Origin: SAR324 cluster bacterium REDSEA-S27_B3
GTDB lineage: Bacteria > SAR324 > NAC60-12
Direction: 5' to 3'
Assembly (NCBI GenBank): GCA_001627865.1
Contig: LUQO01000005.1
Span: forward strand, 1 to 64,000
DNA length: 64,000 nt
A program made the position numbers and the translations under genes. Of this stretch, positions 27,273 to 36,677 are shown piece by piece (position 1 is the stretch's first letter; every line of letters starts with the position of its first letter). Under the pieces are notes generated by a model. It searched no databases. It had not been told where the DNA came from and was given only the letters and a program-made list of their open reading frames with translations.

Positions 27273-29966
27273 ATGTCTGAAGTAAGAGTATTTGAACTGG
27301 CAAAAGAATTAAAAATGCCTGCAAAGCAGTTGCTCACCAAAATGCGCAAAGCAGGAATTCCTGTTACAGGGAATTTCTCTGAAATGTCTGTTGAGCAAGC
27401 CGAGATAGTCAGGAAAATGGCTAAGAGTACTACAGGCATAGTTTTACCAGAGTCTGTAAAAAGATCCGGTCTGCGTCCGGTCAAACCCACTGAAAAAACA
27501 ATTGAAGCAACTGATGATTCTAAAAAGAGAAAAATTTCAAAAACAGCAAAAATTGTCACAATCTCCACCAAATCTAAATTAGATGAGGATGAGGTTGAAG
27601 AATCACCAAAAAGGAGAGTACGCAGGAAACTAAAAGATAGTCCCTCAATAAATGATGCTGAATTGAGTACTGAATCAAAAAACAAACTTGATTCAGAAGC
27701 AATTGAGACTGAAACCAAGGAAGCAGAAACATCCCCACAAATATCATCAGTAGAAGATAAGAAATCAAAAAAGGATGAAACTGCCCAAGTTATACTACAC
27801 GACGAAAACACTTTATCAGGGGCTGAAAAACTCAGTGATGACAGTGTAAAAGAGTTACATGTTGAAAAAATTTCCCCTTCCAAAGCATCTGAAGATAATA
27901 CAAATTACAAAGCTGCTGAAGCAGGTACAGATTCAGATGATTCGGCTCTCATCAAGACAGTTAAAAAATCAAAGAAAACCAAATATATCTTTAAGCACAC
28001 TCAAACAGATGGAGAAGATGTACCGGCAAAAAGGAAGAATTTTCGTCGACCAGAGTCAGATATAAAACGCAGAGGCGGAGGAGGACAAAGAGATTATTAT
28101 AATATTCGTGAGAGAAGACCACGCCGTCAAAGGAAAGCTGTCACTAAGGATCAGGTTTTAGCAAAAGGGTTGGAAAAAACACCAGAAACCGCAGCACCAA
28201 AGCATGTATTCAATCCAAGGAAAAAAAACATCCGTATAGGTAATCAGGTTGGTGTTGCTGAACTGGCAGGACTGATAGGGATTAAAGTACCTGAAATCTT
28301 AAAGAAACTTATGTCCTTAGGCATAATGGCAACTATTAACCAAACAATATCTGGTGATACTGCAGAACTGATTGCTGCAGATTTCGATGTAACAGTTGAA
28401 GTTGAAACATTCGAATTATCTGATCTGCTTAAAGAAGAAGAACTGGATGTTTCCCAACTTGAAGAACGTGCGCCAATTGTAACAATAATGGGACATGTAG
28501 ATCATGGTAAAACGTCTCTTCTTGACAAAATTCGTGAAACTCGTATTGCTTCCGGAGAGGCAGGTGGCATAACACAGCACATTGGCGCATATCATCTGAA
28601 GGTCGGTGGAAATAGAATCACTTTTCTGGACACACCTGGCCATGAAGCTTTTACATCAATGCGTGCAAGAGGTGCGAACATAACAGACATAGTAATTCTG
28701 GTTGTTGCAGCAGATGATAAAGTCCAACCTCAAACAATTGAAGCAATCCAGCATGCTCGCGCAGCAGACGTACCAATCATTGTTGCTGTAAACAAAGTTG
28801 ACCGCCCGGAAGCTGATCCAACAAGAATCCAACAGGAACTGCTTAGCCACGAACTGATACCGGAAGATTTGGGAGGAAATACCATTTTCGTCAAAGTTTC
28901 CGCAAAAACAGGCGAAGGAATTGATGAACTGCTGGAAATGATACATTTACAGGCAGAGATACTGGAACTCAAATCAACACCCAAGGGGATGGCACGTGGA
29001 ACCATCATTGAATCACGCGTGCGTAAAGGACAAGGTCCCGTTGGTACTGTTTTAGTTCAACGAGGAACAATAAAGATTGGCGATTATTTTGTAATGGGCA
29101 GCATCCATGGACGAATCAGGGCAATGTTCAATGAAAGCGGAAGCACAATGGATGAAGCAGGACCATCAATTCCTGTTGAAATATCCGGATTAAGCAACGT
29201 ACCTGAAGTAGGAGAATTGTTTGTTGTTCTTGAAGATGAAAAGAATGCACGTCTAATTGCAGAGGAACAGGAATATAAATTAAGAGCTGAAACTATCAGA
29301 GAACATCAAAAAACAAGTCTGGATAATCTTTTCAACAAAATTGAAGAAGGTGAGGCTACAGAACTACGGCTTATATTAAAAGGGGATGTACAGGGTTCAG
29401 TTGAGGCTCTCAGAACCTCAATAGAACAAATAGGCGATGAACGGATTTCTCCGCGATTTCTGCTGTGTTCAGTAGGCAATGTCACAGAAACTGATATTAC
29501 TTTAGCTTCCGCATCAGATGCGATTATTGTTGGCTTCAACGTACAGATGGATGCAAAAGCCAGAGAGATACGTGCAAATGAAGGAGTTGATGTACGGCTT
29601 TATGATGTTATTTACAACGCATTGGATGATATCAAGGCAGCAATGGAAGGTCTCCTTAAACCAGAAATGCGTGAAGAAATTATTGGACATTTGGAAATTA
29701 GACAGGTCTTCTCTTCCGGAAAGAATGGTATTGTAGTTGGAGGACTTGTCACAGACGGTAAGATGTCCCGGAATAGTATGATTCGTGTGCTTCGAGATGA
29801 AAAAAACATTTTCGAGGGTTCAATTATTTCCTTAAAACGCTTTAAAGATGATGTACAGGAAGTATCACAAAATTATGAGTGCGGCATGATTTTGGATTTT
29901 GCGGAAATTGAAAATGGCGACATAATTGAAGCCTTTGAGCAAATTGAGGAGAGCGCACGGTTATAA
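27273..29966 (+). CDS. infB: Translation initiation factor IF-2
   Basis: A GTPase of 897 aa that places fMet-tRNA on the 30S subunit. The N-terminus has the IF2_N subdomain ([20 protein letters not shown]) and a long, charged, Lys/Glu/Ser-rich linker (about 60-300). A second IF2_N unit ([20 protein letters not shown]) follows. The G domain has [10 protein letters not shown] (G1), DTPGHEAF (G3) and NKVD (G4). Domains II-IV follow. ylxR, often between nusA and infB, is absent. The start is an ATG 56 nt after nusA. Confidence 0.96.
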   Translation: MSEVRVFELAKELKMPAKQLLTKMRKAGIPVTGNFSEMSVEQAEIVRKMAKSTTGIVLPESVKRSGLRPVKPTEKTIEATDDSKKRKISKTAKIVTISTKSKLDEDEVEESPKRRVRRKLKDSPSINDAELSTESKNKLDSEAIETETKEAETSPQISSVEDKKSKKDETAQVILHDENTLSGAEKLSDDSVKELHVEKISPSKASEDNTNYKAAEAGTDSDDSALIKTVKKSKKTKYIFKHTQTDGEDVPAKRKNFRRPESDIKRRGGGGQRDYYNIRERRPRRQRKAVTKDQVLAKGLEKTPETAAPKHVFNPRKKNIRIGNQVGVAELAGLIGIKVPEILKKLMSLGIMATINQTISGDTAELIAADFDVTVEVETFELSDLLKEEELDVSQLEERAPIVTIMGHVDHGKTSLLDKIRETRIASGEAGGITQHIGAYHLKVGGNRITFLDTPGHEAFTSMRARGANITDIVILVVAADDKVQPQTIEAIQHARAADVPIIVAVNKVDRPEADPTRIQQELLSHELIPEDLGGNTIFVKVSAKTGEGIDELLEMIHLQAEILELKSTPKGMARGTIIESRVRKGQGPVGTVLVQRGTIKIGDYFVMGSIHGRIRAMFNESGSTMDEAGPSIPVEISGLSNVPEVGELFVVLEDEKNARLIAEEQEYKLRAETIREHQKTSLDNLFNKIEEGEATELRLILKGDVQGSVEALRTSIEQIGDERISPRFLLCSVGNVTETDITLASASDAIIVGFNVQMDAKAREIRANEGVDVRLYDVIYNALDDIKAAMEGLLKPEMREEIIGHLEIRQVFSSGKNGIVVGGLVTDGKMSRNSMIRVLRDEKNIFEGSIISLKRFKDDVQEVSQNYECGMILDFAEIENGDIIEAFEQIEESARL

Positions 29967-29971
29967 AAAAG

Positions 29972-30343
29972 ATGAACAAAGCAGGAAAAAGTAATCTGAG
30001 TACTTTGGTACATCGTCGCCTATCAGAAGTACTGCTATTTGAAAGTAATGATCCCCGTTTCAGAAATGTTACAATAAGCCGAGTAGAGGCATCGGCAAAT
30101 TTGAGCTTCGCGAAAGTCTATGTTTCTATTTTCCCTCCAGAAGGACACGAGGAGCTCATCAAATCATTAAATCATGCATCAGGGTTTTTCAGTCGACAAC
30201 TTGGACAGATTCTAAAAACTCGTAATACACCTCAGTTACTCTTTAAATATGATGCCGGATATGACCATAGTGATGAAATTGAAACTTTGTTGAGGGATGT
30301 TATTCCAGATGAAACAGATAGCAGTCAAAAAAACCGATTTTAA
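29972..30343 (+). CDS. rbfA: Ribosome-binding factor A
   Basis: A 123-aa KH-fold 30S maturation factor. The conserved VHRRLSEVLLFESNDPRF, VTISRVEASANLSFAKVYVSIF and TPQLLFKYDAGYDHSDEIETLL segments are in order. It starts 5 nt after the infB stop, so coupling is likely. Normal length, no anomaly seen. Confidence 0.94.
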   Translation: MNKAGKSNLSTLVHRRLSEVLLFESNDPRFRNVTISRVEASANLSFAKVYVSIFPPEGHEELIKSLNHASGFFSRQLGQILKTRNTPQLLFKYDAGYDHSDEIETLLRDVIPDETDSSQKNRF

Positions 30344-30405
30344 CCATAAATTAACAGGTTCCGTTATACATTCATTTTGGTTTATGGTTAACCTATAAAG
30401 GTTTC

Positions 30406-31338
30406 TTGAAGATCATCAACATTGATAAGCCTAAGGGTTGGACATCTTACGATGTTGTTCATTTTATTAAACGTCAATTTAATGAAAAAAAAGTAGGCCA
30501 TCTCGGTACTTTAGATCCTCTTGCAACTGGTGTTTTGCCTGTATTCTTAGGTAAAGCAACTCGTCTTATTCCTCTTTTCAATGAATCAGATAAAACTTAC
30601 CGTGCCGTATGCAAGTTGGGTGAGTCAACCGACACATACGATGCGGAAGGCACTGTAACAAACTGCGGTGATATCAGCTCCTTAAATCCACTGGACATAA
30701 TAAAAACAGTTAATTCATTTCATGGGAATCAAATACAAAAAACACCTGCATTTTCCGCAGCAAAAGTAAAAGGGGTTCCAGCTTATAAACTGGCCCGGCA
30801 AGGCCTGAAGGTTCCAGACAAAACAAGGTCTGTGATATTCCATGAATTAGTAGTTGAATCCATTGAACTTCCTTATGTCCAGATTTGGATACATTGCTCG
30901 AAAGGCACCTACATAAGGTCTCTGGCAAATGATCTGGGGCAAGTATTGAATGTTGGTGCATACCTGACTTCTCTGGAAAGATTAGCTTGTGGGAAATGGT
31001 TCAATAGTGAAAATTCAGTCACAGTTGAGAAACTGAAAATGTTTGACAACGAAAATGAGGTCCCCTGGATTAGTCCATTAGAAGTTCTTGATCACCTTTA
31101 CACTGTTGTTTCCAATAACCGGATGGTTAGCTTAATAAAACATGGAAGAACTGTTGAACTTACAAATGTGCCCTATGGTGATGATAATGGTGTGAAAGCT
31201 GAAAAAACAGATTTTGTTGAAGGTAAATCAGACAAACAAGCCAAAGTTATAGATACTTGCCAAAATTTAGTTGCCATAGGCCGAATTATATGGGAGAATG
31301 GCGGAAGTTATTTTAAACCTACAAAAGTTTTCGTTTAG
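30406..31338 (+). CDS. truB: tRNA pseudouridine(55) synthase
   Basis: Makes pseudouridine 55 in the T-loop of tRNAs. It is 310 aa with motif I INIDKPKGWTSYDVV at the start, the catalytic Asp in KVGHLGTLDPLATGVLPV (Asp about residue 38), YRAVCKLGESTDTYDAEG, and KGTYIRSLANDLG. A C-terminal PUA-like segment is poorly conserved. The start is TTG at 30406 with AAGG close upstream. Confidence 0.94.
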   Translation: MKIINIDKPKGWTSYDVVHFIKRQFNEKKVGHLGTLDPLATGVLPVFLGKATRLIPLFNESDKTYRAVCKLGESTDTYDAEGTVTNCGDISSLNPLDIIKTVNSFHGNQIQKTPAFSAAKVKGVPAYKLARQGLKVPDKTRSVIFHELVVESIELPYVQIWIHCSKGTYIRSLANDLGQVLNVGAYLTSLERLACGKWFNSENSVTVEKLKMFDNENEVPWISPLEVLDHLYTVVSNNRMVSLIKHGRTVELTNVPYGDDNGVKAEKTDFVEGKSDKQAKVIDTCQNLVAIGRIIWENGGSYFKPTKVFV

Positions 31339-31355
31339 ATTATAATAAACTATAA

Positions 31356-31625
31356 ATGCTATCAAAAAAAAGAAAGGTTGAAATCGTAGAAAAGTTCGGT
31401 AAAAACATTGCCGATACGGGCTCTACCGAAGTACAGGTCGCATTATTAACTGAGAGGATAAACTCATTGACTGATCATTTACGCAAGCAACCGAAGGATT
31501 TTAGTTCCAGACGTGGATTATTAAAACTGGTTGGACAGCGAAGAAATTTCATGAATTATCTCAAAAACAGAAGTAGTGATAGTCATGCATCTGTTTCAAA
31601 ACAGCTCAAAATACGTATCAAGTGA
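31356..31625 (+). CDS. rpsO: 30S ribosomal protein S15
   Basis: Complete 89-aa S15, an rRNA-binding protein of the 30S platform. STEVQVALLTERINSLTDHL and KDFSSRRGLLKLVGQRRNFMNYL match the family core. It lies 17 nt after truB and upstream of pnp, the usual arrangement. Confidence 0.96.
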   Translation: MLSKKRKVEIVEKFGKNIADTGSTEVQVALLTERINSLTDHLRKQPKDFSSRRGLLKLVGQRRNFMNYLKNRSSDSHASVSKQLKIRIK

Positions 31626-31960
31626 CTCACATTAAGCATCACAGAGGACTTAACCACGGGGGGTGGTCTTCTTTGAGTATGGAATTATTTGGCTGATGCG
31701 TCAATATTCCATTTCAATTCCCCCGCATTATGTATTACACATTCTGCATTCCCTTTTCCTGCTTTCCATCAATTGCTTAAAACAAGTATCAAGGATTTTG
31801 CAAGAAGCATTATCTCATATATCTGCATAGCCTTCGGCTTTACAGGTACTTGAAGAGAATTAATGCAGAATGTTTCTTATGGTTAAGTGTAGTGAATAAT
31901 CATCGTAAAATGGCATTGCCACATGTATGAATCGATAGAACGTTGAATATCAGGAGAATA
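31626..31960 (+). promoter_or_regulatory. rpsO-pnp intergenic leader with hairpins
   Basis: A 335-bp spacer with several foldable elements. An imperfect GC-rich hairpin lies at 31643-31672 (AGAGGA and CCAC pairing with GTGG and TCTTCT, with a bulge), just after rpsO, and could be a terminator or attenuator. A second hairpin, AGCC-TTC-GGCT, is near 31830. The flanking AAGAAGCATT (about 31803) and AATGTTTCTT (about 31870) could close a larger stem. In E. coli this region carries a terminator and an RNase III site that control pnp; a similar role here is inference. Confidence 0.45.
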
Positions 31961-34033
31961 ATGAAAACAGTAGAAAGAGAATTTGGACCGGCAACTTTAA
32001 AGCTGGAAACAGGAAGAATGGCAAAACAGGCAAATGGGTCTGTTTTAGTAACATATGGTGACACAGTAGTACTTGTTGCTGCAACTGCAGCTAAAGGATC
32101 AGGGAGTGGATCAGATTTTTTCCCATTATCCGTGTTTTATGTAGAAAAAGCCTATGCCTCCGGACGAATCCCTGGAGGATTTCTAAAACGAGAAGCACGA
32201 CTTTCCGATCATGAAACACTAATTTCCCGAATTATTGATCGTCCACTCAGACCAGCATTTGAAGACAATTATTTGGCGGACACATTAATTGTTGCAACCG
32301 TTTTGAGTCACGATTTAGTTCATCCATCGGATGTTGCCGCAATGAACGGGGCCTCAGCAGCATTGGCAATTTCAGACATTCCATTTTATAACCCTCTTGG
32401 AGGTGTAAGAGTGGGACGTATCGATGGGGAATTTACAATTAACCCAAGTCCGGAATTGCTTGAGAACAGTGACCTCAACATTTTTATGGCAGCATCTAAA
32501 GACGCAATACTGATGGTTGAAGGTGAGGCAAATAATGTCAGTGAATCTGTAATGCTGGATGCGCTTTGGTATGGTCATGAGCAAATTCAGCCCATAATTG
32601 CCATGCAGGAAGAATTGATGAAAAGTGTTGGCAAGAAAAAACGTGAGGTAGAAGTTCCCGAAGTTGATATTGAACTGAAAAATAAAGTTGAAGCAGTTAC
32701 ACCAGAACGTTTACGACAGGCATTAAGCATAAAAGAAAAGATGGAGCGCTATGAGAGCTTGGCTTCCTTACATGATGAAATGAGTAATGAAATTCTAGGT
32801 GAAACTCCTGAAGCTGATGTATCAAAAGAGTTCAGTCAAATATTTTCAGATATTAAAAAAGAGGAAATGCGATCGCGTCTGATTAAAGATAATATTCGCA
32901 TTGACGGACGAAAACCTGAAGAAATCAGGCCTATCACCTGTGAAACAAAAGTATTGCCGAGGACTCATGGTTCCGCATTATTCACTCGTGGAGAAACACA
33001 AGCCCTTGCTGTTACAACATTGGGTGCTCGTGAAGATGAAAAAATGATAGACTCACTGGAAGGTGTTTCTTTCAAAAGATTCATGCTGCACTACAACTTC
33101 CCCAGTTTTAGTGTTGGAGAAACTAGTCCTCCACGAGGTCCTGGCCGAAGAGAAATCGGTCACGGGACTCTTGCCGAACGCGGCTTGACCCCAATTGTAC
33201 CTACTAAAGCAGAATTTCCTTACACAATTCGACTTGTTTCAGAAATACTTGAATCAAACGGATCATCCTCAATGGCTACCGTTTGCGCGGTATCATTGGC
33301 AATGATGGATGCCGGAGTGCCGCTCAAAGAAGCCACTGCGGGAATTGCAATGGGATTGATCAGTGACGGAAAAAACCATGTTATTCTTTCAGATATTCTA
33401 GGCGATGAAGATCACCTTGGGGACATGGATTTTAAAGTTGTTGGTACTGAAAGTGGTATCACTGCACTACAGATGGATATAAAGATCAAGGGACTCAGTC
33501 GTGAAATTGTGGAAAAATCCTTGATGCAGGCACGTGAAGGGCGTTTGCATATCCTGGGAAAAATGGGGGAAGTCCTGAAAGAATCACGTGAAGGATTATC
33601 ATCATACGCCCCACGATTTATAACGCATAAAATCTCACAAGACAAAATCGGGACTGTAATAGGCCCCGGAGGGAAAATGATCAAAAACATAGTTGATCAA
33701 ACCGGAGTGAAAATAAATATTGATGATGACGGAATTGTTTCAATAATGTCCCGAAACCATAAAGCTGTTGATGAGGCTTTGGAAATAGTAAAAAATCTGA
33801 CAAGAACAATTGAAATTGGAGAGACCTATACCGGACCTGTAAAGAAAGTGATGGACTTTGGCGCATTCGTGGAAGTTTTTCCAGGAACAGAAGGACTTGT
33901 TCACATCTCAAATTTGGCAGAAGGCAGAGTTGAAAAGGTGACAGATGTTTGCCGAGAAGGTGATGTTGTCACAGTTAAAGCAACCGGTGTTGACAGACGG
34001 GGGAAAATACAGCTCAGCATAAAAGACGTTTAA
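31961..34033 (+). CDS. pnp: Polynucleotide phosphorylase
   Basis: A 3'-5' phosphorolytic exoribonuclease of 690 aa. Two RNase PH domains (FFPLSVFYVEKAYASGRIPGGF and FMLHYNFPSFSVGETSPPRGPGR patterns) flank an alpha-helical domain. They are followed by a KH domain (GTVIGPGGKMIKNIVDQTG) and an S1 domain (GPVKKVMDFGAFVEVFPGTEGLVH). I place the start at ATG 31961, preceded by AGGAGA, rather than an in-frame TTG 18 nt upstream. Degradosome partners are not in the window. Confidence 0.96.
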   Translation: MKTVEREFGPATLKLETGRMAKQANGSVLVTYGDTVVLVAATAAKGSGSGSDFFPLSVFYVEKAYASGRIPGGFLKREARLSDHETLISRIIDRPLRPAFEDNYLADTLIVATVLSHDLVHPSDVAAMNGASAALAISDIPFYNPLGGVRVGRIDGEFTINPSPELLENSDLNIFMAASKDAILMVEGEANNVSESVMLDALWYGHEQIQPIIAMQEELMKSVGKKKREVEVPEVDIELKNKVEAVTPERLRQALSIKEKMERYESLASLHDEMSNEILGETPEADVSKEFSQIFSDIKKEEMRSRLIKDNIRIDGRKPEEIRPITCETKVLPRTHGSALFTRGETQALAVTTLGAREDEKMIDSLEGVSFKRFMLHYNFPSFSVGETSPPRGPGRREIGHGTLAERGLTPIVPTKAEFPYTIRLVSEILESNGSSSMATVCAVSLAMMDAGVPLKEATAGIAMGLISDGKNHVILSDILGDEDHLGDMDFKVVGTESGITALQMDIKIKGLSREIVEKSLMQAREGRLHILGKMGEVLKESREGLSSYAPRFITHKISQDKIGTVIGPGGKMIKNIVDQTGVKINIDDDGIVSIMSRNHKAVDEALEIVKNLTRTIEIGETYTGPVKKVMDFGAFVEVFPGTEGLVHISNLAEGRVEKVTDVCREGDVVTVKATGVDRRGKIQLSIKDV

Positions 34034-34076
34034 GTCCAAAAAGCTAAGTCAAATCAAATTATTGCACAGAATATAG

Positions 34077-34115
34077 TGCCTGTTGACATTTATCATTTCA
34101 AAATGTCAGCAGGCA
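34077..34115 (+). terminator. Terminator-like hairpin after pnp
   Basis: A 15-bp stem with one G-T pair (TGCCTGTTGACATTT 34077-34091 with AAATGTCAGCAGGCA 34101-34115) and a 9-nt loop. It lies 44 nt after the pnp stop and is followed by a pyrimidine-rich stretch (TTCCCTCC...TTTCTTCT). It probably ends the rimP-pnp cluster. Confidence 0.7.
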
Positions 34116-34280
34116 TTCCCTCCATATTCCTTTCTTCTATAAACAATTTTCACTCTCAGAATTGTTCTAAGATCAATCAGCAATTCTTAAGAATCAGGAC
34201 AATATAGATTGAATTTGGACTGGTCACAGGATATGTTGAAATGATGTTTCAATCATTTCATCCACCTTTTATTACACTTA

Positions 34281-35201
34281 ATGCATCTAGTCATCACTGA
34301 TTCTGGTTTGGGAGGTTTATCAGTCTGTGCCAGGTTGATGTATCTCTTAGAGAATCACGCGCAATCCGGACTTTCTAATTTCCCACCTGAAAATATAAAA
34401 ATCACTTATGTAAACTCTGTGCCGTCTGATGACCGCGGATACAATAGCATGTCCGGAAGGACCGAACAAATTGAGACATTTGATAAAATTATCCGCAACA
34501 CAACTCGTTTGCTTTCACCCGACAGTATTTTTGTTGCCTGTGGTACACTCTCGGTATTATTGGAACATATGCTTCTTCCTGCGGAAAAAACAGTTAAAAT
34601 AGAAGGAATTGTACCGCTTGGTGTCAGGATGCTATTGGGAAGCCTGAAAAAAAAACCGCGATCAACTGCTCTGATCTTTGGCACACCGACTACAATAAGT
34701 AATAAAACTTTTCAGCAAGAACTTCTCAGGAATGGAATCGCAGAAAAACAAATAATTGCACAATCATGTCCGGATTTGGCAAGTGAAATATCAAATGATC
34801 CGGAAGGTATAAAAGTATATGAAAGCATTCAGCACTGGGTTAAAAAAGCCCTGCTGCAGCTGCAACAAAATATCTCAGATCATTTAATAGTATTTCTAGG
34901 TTGCACCCATTATAGTTATCGTGAAAATTTGTTCCATCAGGCTTTTATTCAAGAGGGATTCAGCAATATTACTATGCTTAATCCAAATCATGCTGCAGCA
35001 GAAAAATTGCAAAAAAGCATAATGGATGCTAAGCAATCTGATCAGTCAAAAAAAAACAAATTTACAGTTGATTTTGTAACTCCTTATGAAATTCCAGAAC
35101 AGGAAAGAATCACCCTCAAAAATTTGCTGAATCCAATTTCGCCTCAAACAAGTAATGCTTTCCAAAACGCCAGATTATTACCTGATCTTCTTGATGATTG
35201 A
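34281..35201 (+). CDS. Glutamate-racemase-like (Asp/Glu racemase superfamily) protein
   Basis: A 306-aa relative of MurI. TDSGLGGLSV near the N-terminus holds the conserved Asp-Ser, and the two catalytic-type cysteines are present in VACGTLSVL and GCTHYSYREN. Differences from standard MurI: the first Cys motif is C-G-T-L instead of C-N-T-A, and the D-T-A-x-x-P-Y-G segment is replaced by NSVPSDDRGYNSM. It could make D-glutamate for peptidoglycan or act on another amino acid. It lies 4 nt upstream of the isomerase-like gene and shares an operon with priA. Confidence 0.7.
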   Translation: MHLVITDSGLGGLSVCARLMYLLENHAQSGLSNFPPENIKITYVNSVPSDDRGYNSMSGRTEQIETFDKIIRNTTRLLSPDSIFVACGTLSVLLEHMLLPAEKTVKIEGIVPLGVRMLLGSLKKKPRSTALIFGTPTTISNKTFQQELLRNGIAEKQIIAQSCPDLASEISNDPEGIKVYESIQHWVKKALLQLQQNISDHLIVFLGCTHYSYRENLFHQAFIQEGFSNITMLNPNHAAAEKLQKSIMDAKQSDQSKKNKFTVDFVTPYEIPEQERITLKNLLNPISPQTSNAFQNARLLPDLLDD

Positions 35202-35204
35202 CCC

Positions 35205-36677
35205 ATGACTCCACAAACCCTGTCAAATCATGATTTGATTTCATGTGTAAAATCATCTCAAATGCTGGACTTTTTGCCTGAATCAAAAGTTTGGTTTACC
35301 CATCTCAATCTGCATAAATATCAGGGAAAAAAAATACCGGACAATGACATAATTGCGGAACAGCTAATTTCATATTATGACTTAGCTGATATTCAGCATT
35401 TCCTGTTATTGATTGATCATCACCAAATTGAACAATGGACAGAAGAAAATGAACCTGTCTCTTTTCAGGTATTAATAGAGATAGAACTTTGCAACAGAAA
35501 AAACGAATTACAAAACAATCTTCTGGAAATGAGGGGATGCGTCTGGAAAAACGTTATTGATCCGGAAACAATTCTGGAAATATTCAAGAATAATCCAAAT
35601 TCATTACTGGATGCTGTGGCATTAAACAGACAGGCGGTTATTGTTGATTCAAAACAGCCTTTACGTCTTGAAGTGCTTAAAATTCCAAAGCCCTGGGGAT
35701 ACGAAGGCTGGTACACCGGAGTTGAAAAACGTGGTGTGGTAAAAGTTACAGACGATTTCGGGAAAACTGAACTGCCTTGTGCTTTAACTCTTTTTAAAAA
35801 ACAGATGCTCGCTGGTCATTCTGAATCATTAATCTTGCTCAAAACACTTAATCCTGTTGCTGAGGAAGCAGTTGGAGATTTGTATTTTGAGTTGCACGAA
35901 AAAAAATGGGAAGTATATGTGGTTACAGAAATCGATAATACTGCCTGGCCTTCCGGAACAGGAATTATTAAAGCAGGATTATGTCCGGAAAAAATTGAAA
36001 AATATCAGCAAAATCATGGTAATGAGTGGACGACAAAGCTGCTTCATGATTTTAAATCAGCAGTCGGAGAATATGAAAAAATACGTCGCCAGATAGATGA
36101 TTCCCAAGACCAAATCACAAAAGAAATGCTGGCACAGGAGTTGGAATTGAGAGAAAATGCCTCCGATTTTGTTGGCGATTTACCGGTAAAAGTAGGTGAA
36201 ATTATCAGCTTTCCTGTGCTGCAAATACATTCTTTGCGTCATGGCATAAAAGTTATAGAATTTCAAACACCTCATTACGAACGTCTGATACTGATGTTCG
36301 CCCAAAAAGTTCTCACACAAAATCATTGGGACACAGAAGAAGCGATCAACAAAATGCAAGCGGATGTATATCATCCGCCTAAGCTTGAATGTATCCAAAA
36401 ATCAACAGGCTTGGCAGTGGAGCGATTTAATGAATTCCCGCAATTCGCATTTGACAGAATTTGTCTGGAACCAAATAATTCTTTTAAGGACCAGCTAGAC
36501 GGTAAATATCATCTGCTAATTGTCATCAGTGGTCAGGCTGAAGTATCACCTTTAAAAGGCAAACCGATTGTACTGAATGCTGAAGAATCTTTGTTTATGC
36601 CTGTAGCGATGGGAAGCTATCGACTGGAAAGCACTGGTGAGAGCCAACTGATTTGCTTAAAGGCAGCACCAAAATAA
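35205..36677 (+). CDS. Cupin protein resembling class I mannose-6-phosphate isomerase
   Basis: A 490-aa protein with a central segment like ManA: IPKPWGYEGWYTGVE (the K-x-W-G motif, about residue 165) and ELHEKKWEVYVV, which carries metal-binding-type His/Glu. A jellyroll follows, with FPVLQIHSLRHGIKVIEFQTPH, and a C-terminal cupin-like strand set with FMPVAMGSYRL. The N-terminal ~150 residues are not recognised. It may be a sugar-phosphate isomerase for envelope precursors, but the metal-site order differs enough that the reaction is uncertain. It is packed between the racemase-like gene (3-nt gap) and priA (0-nt gap). Confidence 0.6.
   Translation: MTPQTLSNHDLISCVKSSQMLDFLPESKVWFTHLNLHKYQGKKIPDNDIIAEQLISYYDLADIQHFLLLIDHHQIEQWTEENEPVSFQVLIEIELCNRKNELQNNLLEMRGCVWKNVIDPETILEIFKNNPNSLLDAVALNRQAVIVDSKQPLRLEVLKIPKPWGYEGWYTGVEKRGVVKVTDDFGKTELPCALTLFKKQMLAGHSESLILLKTLNPVAEEAVGDLYFELHEKKWEVYVVTEIDNTAWPSGTGIIKAGLCPEKIEKYQQNHGNEWTTKLLHDFKSAVGEYEKIRRQIDDSQDQITKEMLAQELELRENASDFVGDLPVKVGEIISFPVLQIHSLRHGIKVIEFQTPHYERLILMFAQKVLTQNHWDTEEAINKMQADVYHPPKLECIQKSTGLAVERFNEFPQFAFDRICLEPNNSFKDQLDGKYHLLIVISGQAEVSPLKGKPIVLNAEESLFMPVAMGSYRLESTGESQLICLKAAPK

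Noticed and set aside
27146-27883. 245-codon minus-strand open frame opposite infB/nusA
   Set aside because: Ser/Phe-rich composition is the antisense shadow of a Lys/Glu/Ser-rich linker, with no ribosome-binding site or family resemblance.
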